Shown piece by piece: positions 14,724-21,744 of a stretch of DNA of 21,744 nt. Made by a program: the position numbers and the translations under genes. The stretch covers positions 1 through 21,744 of the forward strand of contig CACZYN010000036.1 in assembly GCA_902785445.1 (NCBI GenBank). Direction: 5' to 3'. The DNA comes from an uncultured Anaerovibrio sp. (GTDB lineage: Bacteria; Bacillota; Negativicutes; Selenomonadales; Selenomonadaceae). Below the pieces are notes generated by a model. The model was not told where the DNA came from. It was given only the letters and a program-made list of their open reading frames with translations, and made no database searches. Each line of letters starts with the position of its first letter. Position 1 is the stretch's first letter.

Positions 14724-15392
14724 TTGGGTCAGAAAGTACATCCACATGGTATAAGACTTGGTATCGTAAAGACTTGGGATGCTAAGTGGTATGCCGGTAA
14801 AGATTATGCAGCAAATTTGCATGAAGATATAAAAATCCGTCGTCACCTGAAGAGCCTTCTTCAGAGTGCAGGCGTTTCCAAGGTTGAGACTGAGCGCTCC
14901 AAGAACCGTCTGAAGCTGACTATCCATACTGCAAAGCCTGGTATGGTAATCGGCCGTGGTGGTTCCGGTATCGAGCAGATCAAAGCTGGTCTCAAGAAGT
15001 TCACCAACAGCAATATTGATATCAGCATTGAGGAGATCAAGAATCCAGATATGGATGCAACTCTCGTAGCTGAGAATATTGCCGGCTCTCTGGAGCGTCG
15101 TATCGCTTTCCGCCGTGCTATGAAGCAGGCAGTTGGCCGTACTATGCGTCTTGGTGCAAAGGGTATTAAGATTATGTGCTCCGGTCGTCTCGGCGGCGCT
15201 GAAATCGCACGTAGCGAATCTTATCGTGAAGGTTCCATTCCTCTTCATACTCTGAGAGCTGACATCGACTATGGTACTGCTGAGGCAGCTACCACCTATG
15301 GCCGTATCGGTATCAAGGTTTGGATCTTCAAGGGTGAGGTTCTTCCTGAGAAAAAGCAGCCAGTTGCTGCTGTTGAAGGGAGCGAAGCTTAA
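14724..15392 (+). CDS. rpsC: 30S ribosomal protein S3
   Basis: mRNA entry-channel protein with helicase function. 222 residues. N-terminal GQKVHPHGIRLGIVKTWDAK, KH domain with VIGRGGSGIEQIK (GxxG-type RNA binding) around 76-88, and the C-terminal domain SGRLGGAEIARSESYREG. TTG start 14724 behind AAGGAGG. The stop overlaps the rplP start by one base. Confidence 0.97.
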   Translation: MGQKVHPHGIRLGIVKTWDAKWYAGKDYAANLHEDIKIRRHLKSLLQSAGVSKVETERSKNRLKLTIHTAKPGMVIGRGGSGIEQIKAGLKKFTNSNIDISIEEIKNPDMDATLVAENIAGSLERRIAFRRAMKQAVGRTMRLGAKGIKIMCSGRLGGAEIARSESYREGSIPLHTLRADIDYGTAEAATTYGRIGIKVWIFKGEVLPEKKQPVAAVEGSEA

Positions 15393-15835
15393 TGTTATTA
15401 CCAAAGAGAGTAAAATATCGTAAACAGTTCCGTGGTCGCATGAAGGGTAAGGCACAGCGCGGTAACAAGGTTTCTCATGGTGAGTATGGTCTTGTTGCTC
15501 TTGAGCCAGCATGGATCACTAACAGACAGATAGAGGCAGCCCGTATTGCTATGACTCGTTACATCAAGCGTGGCGGTAAGGTTTGGATCAAGATTTTCCC
15601 TGACAAGCCTGTAACTGCAAAGCCTGCTGAGACTCGTATGGGTTCCGGTAAGGGTTCACCAGAGTACTGGGTAGCAGTAGTTAAGCCAGGCCGTGTAATG
15701 TTCGAAATGGACGGTGTATCTCGTGAGGTAGCTGCTGAGGCTATGCGTCTTGCAGGCCACAAGCTGCCAATCAAGACTAAGTTCGTAGTTCGTGAAGATT
15801 TAGAAGCAGAGGGCGGTGAAGTAAATGAAGGTTAA
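15392..15835 (+). CDS. rplP: 50S ribosomal protein L16
   Basis: Late assembly protein next to the A-site tRNA. 147 residues, starting MLLPKRVKYRKQFRGRMKGK, with the central RMGSGKGSPEYWVAVVKPGR and AAEAMRLAGHKLPIKTKFV. Its ATG overlaps the rpsC stop by one base and AAGGGAG inside rpsC acts as ribosome site. Its last 11 bases overlap rpmC. Confidence 0.97.
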   Translation: MLLPKRVKYRKQFRGRMKGKAQRGNKVSHGEYGLVALEPAWITNRQIEAARIAMTRYIKRGGKVWIKIFPDKPVTAKPAETRMGSGKGSPEYWVAVVKPGRVMFEMDGVSREVAAEAMRLAGHKLPIKTKFVVREDLEAEGGEVNEG

Positions 15836-16016
15836 TGAAATTCGTGATTTGAGCGCTGAGGAACTTAACCAGAAACTTGCTTCTCTCAAAGAGGAGTTGT
15901 TCAACCTCCGCTTCCAGCTGGCTACTGGTCAGTTGGAGAACCCAATGCGTATCAAGGAAGTTAAGAAGACTATTGCCCGTATTAAGACTGTACAGACTGA
16001 GCAGGCTAACGCTTAA
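15825..16016 (+). CDS. rpmC: 50S ribosomal protein L29
   Basis: Small helical protein at the exit-tunnel rim, contact for SRP and trigger factor. 63 residues, MKVNEIRDLSAEELNQKL then LKEELFNLRFQLATGQLENP, typical. Starts within the end of rplP (11-base overlap), so it is translationally coupled to L16. Confidence 0.96.
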   Translation: MKVNEIRDLSAEELNQKLASLKEELFNLRFQLATGQLENPMRIKEVKKTIARIKTVQTEQANA

Positions 16017-16048
16017 TTAATTGATATGTAAAGGAAGGAGGCTCCCGA

Positions 16049-16306
16049 ATGAGCGAAAGAAATGAACGCAAGACTAAAATTGGTAAGGTCGTAAGCGACA
16101 AGATGGACAAGACTGTTGTTGTAGCAGTTCTGGACATTGAGCAGCATGCTTTATATAAGAAGGCCGTTAAGAAGACTGTAAAGTTCAAGGCCCATGATGA
16201 GAACAACGAGGCTCATGTTGGCGATACTGTTTCCATTATGGAGACTCGCCCACTTTCCAAGGATAAGCGCTGGAGAGTTGTAGAGATCGTTGAGAAGGCA
16301 AAATAA
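16049..16306 (+). CDS. rpsQ: 30S ribosomal protein S17
   Basis: Primary 16S rRNA binder in the 30S body. 85 residues with the OB-fold markers KIGKVVSDKMDKTVVVAV and GDTVSIMETRPLSKDKRWRV. AAGGAGG precedes the ATG. Canonical position between rpmC and rplN. Confidence 0.97.
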   Translation: MSERNERKTKIGKVVSDKMDKTVVVAVLDIEQHALYKKAVKKTVKFKAHDENNEAHVGDTVSIMETRPLSKDKRWRVVEIVEKAK

Positions 16307-16344
16307 TTTCCTGATAAAGGAAATCCGATTGAGGAGGTTAACTG

Positions 16345-16713
16345 ATGATTCAGCAACAGACTTTACTCAATGTTGGCGACAACACCGGTGCCAAGGAAAT
16401 TATGTGCATCCGTGTGCTCGGCGGTTCTTATCGCAAGTATGCTAACATTGGTGATATAATAGTGGCTGCAGTAAAATCTGCATCCCCTGGCGGTATGGTA
16501 AAGAAGGGTGACGTTGTAAAGGCCGTTGTAGTTCGTAGCAAGAAGGGCCAGCGTCGTAGCGATGGTTCTTACATCCGTTTCGACGAGAACGCTGCCGTTA
16601 TTATCAAGGAGGATAAGACTCCAAGAGGAACCCGTATTTTTGGACCAGTTGCAAGAGAGCTTCGTGATAAAGACTTCATGAAGATCGTTTCCCTGGCTCC
16701 TGAAGTTCTTTAA
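16345..16713 (+). CDS. rplN: 50S ribosomal protein L14
   Basis: Sits at the subunit interface beside L19 and is the docking site of silencing factor RsfS. The normal 122 residues: MIQQQTLLNVGDNTGAKEIM, the GDIIVAAVKSASPGGMVKKG segment, IRFDENAAVII and GTRIFGPVARELR. GAGGAGG site before the ATG. First gene of the spc half of the cluster. Confidence 0.98.
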   Translation: MIQQQTLLNVGDNTGAKEIMCIRVLGGSYRKYANIGDIIVAAVKSASPGGMVKKGDVVKAVVVRSKKGQRRSDGSYIRFDENAAVIIKEDKTPRGTRIFGPVARELRDKDFMKIVSLAPEVL

Positions 16714-16731
16714 TAGTTAGGAGGTGCTATT

Positions 16732-17064
16732 TTGTCACTTACAAAACTGCATGTAAAGAAGGGCGATACCGTTCTGGTATTGTCCGGCAAAGATAAAGGC
16801 AAGCAGGGCAAGGTTATTCAGGCTCTGCCAAAGAAAAACAAGGTTGTAGTTGAAGGCGTTAACAAGGTTAAGCGTCACACCAAGCCTAATCAGAATGCCC
16901 CACAGGGTGGCATCCTTACAAAAGAGGCTCCTATGTTTGCAGCAAAGGTTATGCTGGTATGCCCAGCTTGCGGCAAGGCTACCCGCGTTGCTCATAAGGA
17001 AGTAAATGGCAAGTCTGTACGCGCCTGCAAGAAGTGCGGCGAAGTTATAGACCAGACCAAATAA
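16732..17064 (+). CDS. rplX: 50S ribosomal protein L24 with C-terminal zinc-ribbon
   Basis: Assembly initiator of the 50S subunit. 110 residues from TTG 16732 behind TAGGAGG. Residues about 8-36 are the KOW motif (KGDTVLVLSGKDKGKQGKV). The C-terminal part has two CxxC pairs (CPAC and CKKC) separated by 18 residues, a complete zinc ribbon; many bacterial L24 have lost some of these cysteines. Confidence 0.96.
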   Translation: MSLTKLHVKKGDTVLVLSGKDKGKQGKVIQALPKKNKVVVEGVNKVKRHTKPNQNAPQGGILTKEAPMFAAKVMLVCPACGKATRVAHKEVNGKSVRACKKCGEVIDQTK

Positions 17065-17085
17065 TAGGGAAAGGAGGACCATCTA

Positions 17086-17625
17086 GTGGATAGATTACAG
17101 GAAAAATACGTTAAAGAGGTAGTTCCTGCTCTGACTGAAAAGTTCGGTTATAAGAATGTTATGGAGCTCCCAAAAATCTCTAAGATTATCATTAACATGG
17201 GTGTTGGTGAGGCTGTAGGCAACCCTAAGGCTCTCGACTCCGCTATCAATGATTTGACTATTATCGCAGGCCAGAAGCCTATCACTACCAAGGCTAAGAA
17301 GTCCTTGGCAGCTTGGAAGCTTCGTCAGGGTATGCCAATCGGCGCAAAGGTAACTCTTCGTGGCGTAAGAATGTACCAGTTCTTGGATAAGTTCATGAAT
17401 GTTGCACTTCCACGCGTTCGTGACTTCCGTGGCATCAGCGCAAATTCCTTTGACGGTCGCGGCAACTATGCAATCGGCCTGAAGGAGCAGCTCATTTTCC
17501 CTGAAATTGAGTATGATAAGATTGATAAGCTCCGTGGTATGAATATCGTTGTTGTTACTACTGCTAAGACTGATGAGGAAGCCAAAGAGCTCTTACAGCT
17601 CATGGGCATGCCTTTCAAAGCATAA
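17086..17625 (+). CDS. rplE: 50S ribosomal protein L5
   Basis: 5S rRNA binder of the central protuberance that also touches P-site tRNA. 179 residues: MDRLQEKYVKEVVPAL, the KIIINMGVGEA signature and ITTKAKKSLAAWKLRQGMPI, ending LQLMGMPFKA. GTG start 17086 behind AAAGGAGG. Confidence 0.98.
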   Translation: MDRLQEKYVKEVVPALTEKFGYKNVMELPKISKIIINMGVGEAVGNPKALDSAINDLTIIAGQKPITTKAKKSLAAWKLRQGMPIGAKVTLRGVRMYQFLDKFMNVALPRVRDFRGISANSFDGRGNYAIGLKEQLIFPEIEYDKIDKLRGMNIVVVTTAKTDEEAKELLQLMGMPFKA

Positions 17626-17642
17626 AGAAGGAGGTACTGACT

Positions 17643-17828
17643 GTGGCCAAGAAGGCAATGATTGAAAAGTGGAGCAAGGAACCAAAGTTCCCTGTTCGCA
17701 AGTATAACAGATGCAAGATTTGCGGTCGTCCGCACGGTTATATCAGAAAGTTTGATATGTGCCGTATTTGTTTCAGAGAGCAGAGCTACAAGGGTGCCAT
17801 TCCTGGCGTAACCAAGGCTAGCTGGTAA
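17643..17828 (+). CDS. rpsZ: 30S ribosomal protein S14, zinc-binding type Z
   Basis: 61-residue short S14 of the 30S head with an intact zinc finger: CKICGRPHGY and CRICFRE (two CxxC pairs). This is the zinc-dependent (C+) form, not the longer zinc-free paralogue made under zinc limitation. GTG start at 17643 behind AAGGAGG, 17 nt after rplE. Confidence 0.97.
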   Translation: MAKKAMIEKWSKEPKFPVRKYNRCKICGRPHGYIRKFDMCRICFREQSYKGAIPGVTKASW

Positions 17829-17860
17829 GCATTGAAAATGAAAGGAGGATATCGGTTTAA

Positions 17861-18259
17861 ATGGTAATGACTGATCCTATTGCAGATATGTTGACTCGTT
17901 TGCGCAATGCAAACTCCGTTTATCATGATAAAGTAGAGATTCCTGGTTCCAATATTAAGAAGGCCATCGCGTCTGTTCTTAAGGAAGAGGGCTTCATCAA
18001 TGACTTCACTTTCACTGAGGATGGTAAGCAGGGTGTTATCACTGTATCCCTGAAGTACGGTCCTAACCGTGAAAAGGTAATTACTGGTATTAAGCGTATT
18101 TCCAAGCCTGGTTTGCGTCAGTACGCAAAGGCTGCAGAGCTCCCAAGAGTTCTGGGCGGCTTGGGTATCGCCATCATTTCCACTTCCAAGGGAATTATGA
18201 GCGATAAGGATGCTCGCAAGGCTGGTCTCGGCGGCGAGGTTGTAGCTTACATTTGGTAA
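17861..18259 (+). CDS. rpsH: 30S ribosomal protein S8
   Basis: Primary 16S rRNA binder of the central domain and, in E. coli, the repressor of the spc operon. 132 residues with MTDPIADMLTRLRNAN and the C-terminal ISTSKGIMSDKDARKAGLGGEVVAYIW. ATG 17861 is 12 nt from AAGGAGG (17842-17848); a second ATG at 17867 would be 18 nt away, so the first is preferred. Confidence 0.97.
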   Translation: MVMTDPIADMLTRLRNANSVYHDKVEIPGSNIKKAIASVLKEEGFINDFTFTEDGKQGVITVSLKYGPNREKVITGIKRISKPGLRQYAKAAELPRVLGGLGIAIISTSKGIMSDKDARKAGLGGEVVAYIW

Positions 18260-18287
18260 TTATTAACAGAAGTCAGGAGGTGTACAA

Positions 18288-18839
18288 ATGTCAAGAATAG
18301 GTAGAACACCTATTACTGTTCCAGCCGGCGTTACTGTTAAGGTTGAGGATGGTAATAAGGTTACCGTAAAAGGTCCAAAGGGTGAGTTAGTTCGCACTCT
18401 TCACCAGGATATGAAAATCAAATTAGAGGACGGTGTACTCACTGTAGAGCGTCCTTCAGATAATAAAGATCACAGATCTCTCCATGGTCTGACCCGTACC
18501 CTCATCAATAACATGGTTATTGGTGTAACTGAGGGTTATGCAAAGACTCTTGAGATCAACGGTGTTGGTTACAGAGCACAGCTCCAGGGCAAGAACCTGA
18601 ACCTGTCTCTCGGTTTCTCTCACCCAGTAGTTGTTGAGCCACCAGCTGGTATCGTATTTGAGGTTCCAAACCCTACAAAGATTATCGTAAGTGGTATCAA
18701 CAAGGAAATTGTTGGCGCTATCGCATCCAAGATTCGCGACTACAGAAGACCAGAGCCATATAAGGGCAAGGGTATTAAGTACGAAGGCGAATATGTACGC
18801 CGCAAGGTAGGTAAGGCTGGCGCTAAGGGTAAGAAATAA
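18288..18839 (+). CDS. rplF: 50S ribosomal protein L6
   Basis: Binds near the factor-binding site and sarcin-ricin loop. 183 residues: MSRIGRTPITVPAGV, central NGVGYRAQLQGKNLNLSLGF, and the signature RRPEPYKGKGIKYEGEYVRR near the C-terminus. TCAGGAGG before the ATG. Confidence 0.98.
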   Translation: MSRIGRTPITVPAGVTVKVEDGNKVTVKGPKGELVRTLHQDMKIKLEDGVLTVERPSDNKDHRSLHGLTRTLINNMVIGVTEGYAKTLEINGVGYRAQLQGKNLNLSLGFSHPVVVEPPAGIVFEVPNPTKIIVSGINKEIVGAIASKIRDYRRPEPYKGKGIKYEGEYVRRKVGKAGAKGKK

Positions 18840-18862
18840 TAACCAGAAAGGAGTAACCGACA

Positions 18863-19222
18863 GTGTTTGTAAAGGAAGATAAGAATAAAGCTCGTCAGAA
18901 GCGTCACCTGCGGGTACGCAATCATATTTCCGGCACTGCTGAGAGACCTCGTCTTAATGTTTTCCGTAGCCTTAGCAACATTTATGCTCAGGTAATCGAT
19001 GACGTTAACGGTGTTACTCTCGTATCTGCCAGCACAAAGGATAAGGATTTCCAGAACTACGGTGGTAATATTGAGGCTGCCAAGGCAGTAGGCGAGGCAG
19101 TAGCTAAGCGCGCTCTGGACAAGGGCATTACTGAAGTAGTTTTCGACCGTGGTGGTTATGTATATCATGGCCGTGTTGCAGCACTTGCTGAAGCCGCTCG
19201 TGAAGCTGGCTTGAAATTCTAA
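18863..19222 (+). CDS. rplR: 50S ribosomal protein L18
   Basis: 5S rRNA binder of the central protuberance. 119 residues: basic N-terminus, SGTAERPRLNVFRSLSNIYA, DVNGVTLVSAST, and the end VVFDRGGYVYHGRVAALAEA. GTG start at 18863 after AAAGGAG. Confidence 0.97.
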   Translation: MFVKEDKNKARQKRHLRVRNHISGTAERPRLNVFRSLSNIYAQVIDDVNGVTLVSASTKDKDFQNYGGNIEAAKAVGEAVAKRALDKGITEVVFDRGGYVYHGRVAALAEAAREAGLKF

Positions 19223-19244
19223 TATTTGTAAAGGAGGTACATAG

Positions 19245-19745
19245 ATGGCTAGAATGGACAACGAGACTCCTGAGTTCCAGGAAAAAGTTGTATATATTAA
19301 TAGAGTTGCCAAGGTTGTTAAGGGCGGCCGTCGCTTCTCCTTCAGCGCACTTGTTGTTGTTGGTAATGAGAAGGGTCAGGTTGGTGCAGGCTTAGGTAAG
19401 GCTGCAGAGGTTCCTGAGGCAATTCGTAAGGGCGTTGAAGACGCTAAGAAGAACCTGATTGAGGTTTCCCTGAAGGGTACCACAATCCCTCATGAGATGA
19501 TTGGTATTTTCGGTGCAGGCCGTGTACTTATGAAGCCAGCTGCCAAAGGTACTGGTGTTATCGCTGGTGGCCCAGCTCGTGCAGTATTGGAGCTTGCCGG
19601 CATTAAGGATATTTTGACCAAGTCTCTTGGTTCTTCCAATCCTAATAACATGGTTCGTGCAACCTTGAAGGGTCTTGAGCAGCTGAAGCAGGCTGAGAAA
19701 GTAGCTGAGCTTCGTGGTAAGACCGTACAGGAACTTTTAGGTTAA
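19245..19745 (+). CDS. rpsE: 30S ribosomal protein S5
   Basis: Shapes the mRNA entry site and decoding fidelity. 166 residues: EKVVYINRVAKVVKGGRRFS with the loop linked to spectinomycin (KVVKGGRRFSF intact, predicting sensitivity), ALVVVGNEKGQVGAGLGKA, and GGPARAVLELAGIKDILTKS. AAGGAGG before ATG 19245. Confidence 0.97.
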   Translation: MARMDNETPEFQEKVVYINRVAKVVKGGRRFSFSALVVVGNEKGQVGAGLGKAAEVPEAIRKGVEDAKKNLIEVSLKGTTIPHEMIGIFGAGRVLMKPAAKGTGVIAGGPARAVLELAGIKDILTKSLGSSNPNNMVRATLKGLEQLKQAEKVAELRGKTVQELLG

Positions 19746-19758
19746 GGAGGGTTTTGAA

Positions 19759-19941
19759 ATGGCAAATTTAAAAATTACTCTCACTAGAAGCCTGATTGGC
19801 CGTCCAGCTACTCAGCGTGCTACTATTAAAGCATTAGGACTCAAGAAGTTAAATTCCTCAGTAGAGCTTCCAGACAGTGAGTCTCTCCGTGGTCAGATCC
19901 ACAAGGTAGAGCATCTCGTAACTGTTGAAGAGCAGGCCTGA
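19759..19941 (+). CDS. rpmD: 50S ribosomal protein L30
   Basis: 60 residues: LKITLTRSLIGRPATQRAT, IKALGLKKLNSSVELPDSES and a HLVTVEE end, all typical. AAGGAGGG before the ATG; 13 nt after rpsE. Confidence 0.96.
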   Translation: MANLKITLTRSLIGRPATQRATIKALGLKKLNSSVELPDSESLRGQIHKVEHLVTVEEQA

Positions 19942-19964
19942 GATCAAGGAGGTGCACTTAGAAG

Positions 19965-20354
19965 ATGAAATTGAATGAATTATCTCCAGCTGCTGGTTCC
20001 CGCAAGAACGCTGGCCAGAAGGGTCAGAAGTCCCGTTCCGGCGGCGGCGTTCGCACCGGTTTTGAGGGCGGTCAGATGCCTTTATATCGTAGATTACCAA
20101 AGCGTGGTTTCAAGAACATTTTTGCTAAGGTTTATGCTGAGGTTAATGTTGAGACCCTGAACCGTTTTGATGATGGCGCTACCGTTGATGCAGTTGCATT
20201 GATCGAGATGGGCGTACTGAAGAATGTTCGCGATGGTATCCGCATCCTGGGCAAGGGTGAGCTCACCAAGAAGCTGACCGTTGTTGCTAACGGCTTTACC
20301 AAGTCTGCTGAGGAGAAAATCACAAAAGCAGGTGGAAAAGTTGAGGTGATCTGA
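19965..20354 (+). CDS. rplO: 50S ribosomal protein L15 with internal in-frame deletion
   Basis: L15 is a late-binding 50S protein whose long basic N-terminal arm threads through 23S rRNA. Here it has 129 residues against a usual 144-147. The arm starts normally (MKLNELSPAAGSRKNA, residues 1-16) but then goes directly to GQKGQKSRSGGGV. The conserved stretch normally between, of the type KRVGRGxGSGxGKTSGR, is missing: about 17 residues, 51 nt, in frame. The rest is standard: GFEGGQMPLYRRLPKRGF and the globular domain to KAGGKVEVI. ATG 19965 lies behind AAGGAGG. Together with the S10 gap this is the second internal loss in this operon; it may be real or an assembly fault. Confidence 0.94.
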   Translation: MKLNELSPAAGSRKNAGQKGQKSRSGGGVRTGFEGGQMPLYRRLPKRGFKNIFAKVYAEVNVETLNRFDDGATVDAVALIEMGVLKNVRDGIRILGKGELTKKLTVVANGFTKSAEEKITKAGGKVEVI

Positions 20355-20355
20355 G

Positions 20356-21612
20356 TTGATATCAGCTCTCACCAATGTGTATAAGATTCCAGAATTAAGA
20401 GCAAAGATTACCTTCACGCTGATTATGTTCGCCATCTTCCGGATGGGTACTCATATCCCAGTTCCTGGAGTTGACCCTTCAGCTATTGAGGCTTTGTTCA
20501 ATAACGGAAGTCTTTTCGGATTGTTAGATATGTTCTCTGGTGGAGCTCTTAGTAAGTTTTCCGTATTTGCTATGAGTATAACCCCTTACATCAACGCTTC
20601 CATTATCATTCAGCTCCTGAATGTGGTTGTTCCAACCCTGGAGCAGTGGTCAAAGGAAGGTCAGGAAGGGTACAAGAAAACCACCAAGGTTACAAGATAT
20701 TTCACAGTTTTGCTTGCATTCCTGCAGGCATTGGGAATGTCCATCGGCCTTAAGCAGGCCATATTAAATCCAGGTCCGGTGTCAATCCTCATTATTGCGA
20801 TTACACTGACCGCAGGTACAGTTTTCCTCATGTGGGTTGGTGAGCAGATCACGGCCAATGGTGTTGGTAACGGAATTTCCTTGATTATCTTCGCCGGTAT
20901 CGTGGCAGCTTTGCCAAACAACATTGGAAAGATTTATAATTACTTACAGACAGGAACCATTAGTTATATTAATGTTTTCTTCTTCGCATTGATCGCTGTA
21001 GCCATGATTGTGTTTGTAATTGCTATTCACACAGCTTATCGTCGGGTTCCAGTATCATATGCAAAACGGGTTGTTGGTCATAAATCCTATGGCGGACAGT
21101 CCAGTCATATCCCGCTTAAGGTTAACACCGCGGGAGTTATTCCAATAATCTTTGCGTCATCCGTGCTGATGTTTCCAGTAACTATTGCCCAGTTTATTGA
21201 TATCCCCTGGGTAAAACAAATTGCCGGGTATTTTGCGTGGGGTACACCGCTACAATCGACAGTCTATGCATTGCTGATTATCTTCTTCACGTATTTTTAC
21301 ACCGCGGTTACTGTAAAGATATCGGATATGGCAGAGAATCTGAAAAAATACGGTGGCTTCATTCCGGGCATTCGTCCCGGAGAGCCAACGGCAGAATATT
21401 TAGATCATGTCATGACTCGTATCACGCTTGTGGGTGCATTTTTCCTGGCGTTCGTAGCTGTTATTCCTACCTTTATTGCTTCCGCTACTCATCTTGAGGG
21501 CGTCAATTTCGGTGGTACAGCACTGCTGATTGTGGTGGGCGTTGGCCTTGATACCATGAAGCAGATCGAATCCATGGTGGTAACGCGCCATTACCAAGGT
21601 TTTATGAAGTAA
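20356..21612 (+). CDS. secY: Preprotein translocase subunit SecY
   Basis: Channel-forming membrane protein of the Sec system with 10 predicted transmembrane helices, 418 residues. Visible: FRMGTHIPVPGV after TM1, the plug/TM2 region FGLLDMFSGGALSKFSVFAM and ITPYINASIIIQLL, GEQITANGVGNGISLIIF, the cytosolic loop NTAGVIPIIFASSVL, and the C-terminal loop KYGGFIPGIRPGEPT that contacts SecA and ribosomes. TTG start 20356 lies one base after the rplO stop, with GAGGTGA (20343-20349) inside rplO as ribosome site. Confidence 0.97.
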   Translation: MISALTNVYKIPELRAKITFTLIMFAIFRMGTHIPVPGVDPSAIEALFNNGSLFGLLDMFSGGALSKFSVFAMSITPYINASIIIQLLNVVVPTLEQWSKEGQEGYKKTTKVTRYFTVLLAFLQALGMSIGLKQAILNPGPVSILIIAITLTAGTVFLMWVGEQITANGVGNGISLIIFAGIVAALPNNIGKIYNYLQTGTISYINVFFFALIAVAMIVFVIAIHTAYRRVPVSYAKRVVGHKSYGGQSSHIPLKVNTAGVIPIIFASSVLMFPVTIAQFIDIPWVKQIAGYFAWGTPLQSTVYALLIIFFTYFYTAVTVKISDMAENLKKYGGFIPGIRPGEPTAEYLDHVMTRITLVGAFFLAFVAVIPTFIASATHLEGVNFGGTALLIVVGVGLDTMKQIESMVVTRHYQGFMK

Positions 21613-21625
21613 GGAGGATTATTAA

Positions 21626-21744
21626 ATGCATATACTTTTAATGGGACCTCCGGGTGCTGGTAAAGGCACTCAGGCCGCCAACTTAGTTAAGGAATTCGGC
21701 ATACCTCATATTTCCACTGGTGACATGTTCCGGGCCGCCATCAA
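21626..21744 (+). CDS. adk: Adenylate kinase, 5' part only
   Basis: First 39 codons are visible, then the window ends. MHILLMGPPGAGKGTQA contains the P-loop GxPGAGKGT, and IPHISTGDMFRAA holds the Thr/Arg AMP-binding segment. The enzyme interconverts ATP plus AMP and two ADP. AAGGAGG lies 8 nt before ATG 21626, 13 nt after secY. The secY-adk order is the usual one in Firmicutes. Confidence 0.96.
   Translation, partial: MHILLMGPPGAGKGTQAANLVKEFGIPHISTGDMFRAAI

Noticed and set aside
1..21744. CRISPR arrays, tRNA/rRNA genes, insertion sequences, phage or defence genes
   Set aside because: No regularly spaced repeats, no tRNA-like cloverleaf and no transposase, integrase or defence motif was seen on either strand.

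Overview
The window looks like a chromosome segment from a low-to-mid-GC Firmicutes-type bacterium, most likely a Negativicutes relative of Selenomonas or Anaerovibrio. This is inferred from gene order, AGGAGG-type ribosome sites, frequent TTG/GTG starts, protein styles (zinc-type S14, SEC-C methionine aminopeptidase, AroH chorismate mutase) and the repeat type. No database search was possible, so the taxon is an inference.

Left part (1-4605): the start of a leftward membrane-anchored polysaccharide deacetylase, then a rightward run of map, aroH, ridA and tkt. Two copies of a structured repeat of about 75 bp sit just after the ridA and tkt stop codons. Middle part (4606-6190): a sigma-A promoter drives a ZTP (ZMP) riboswitch whose 3' half is built into an intrinsic terminator. 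It controls an MFS carrier of the oxalate/formate antiporter type, which is closed by its own terminator. An AT-rich spacer with phased A-tracts follows.

Right part (6416-21744): a strong promoter starts an L7Ae-family K-turn protein gene and the str operon (rpsL, rpsG, fusA, tuf). A second promoter with a folded leader starts the S10-spc ribosomal protein operon, in canonical order from rpsJ to rplO, then secY and the first 39 codons of adk. Together these genes supply most of the ribosome, the two main elongation factors, the Sec channel and adenylate kinase.

The most surprising signals are: (1) S10 lacks about 14 residues of its first helix and L15 lacks about 17 residues of its Gly/Arg-rich rRNA-binding segment, both in frame within otherwise normal genes; (2) a ZTP riboswitch controls an OFA-type transporter, suggesting formate transport tied to one-carbon/purine status; (3) the AroH chorismate mutase lacks the catalytic Glu but has an Asp three residues earlier, a natural charge relocation; (4) the S10 operon has a structured 5' leader. 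I saw no CRISPR array, insertion sequence, phage gene, tRNA or rRNA.
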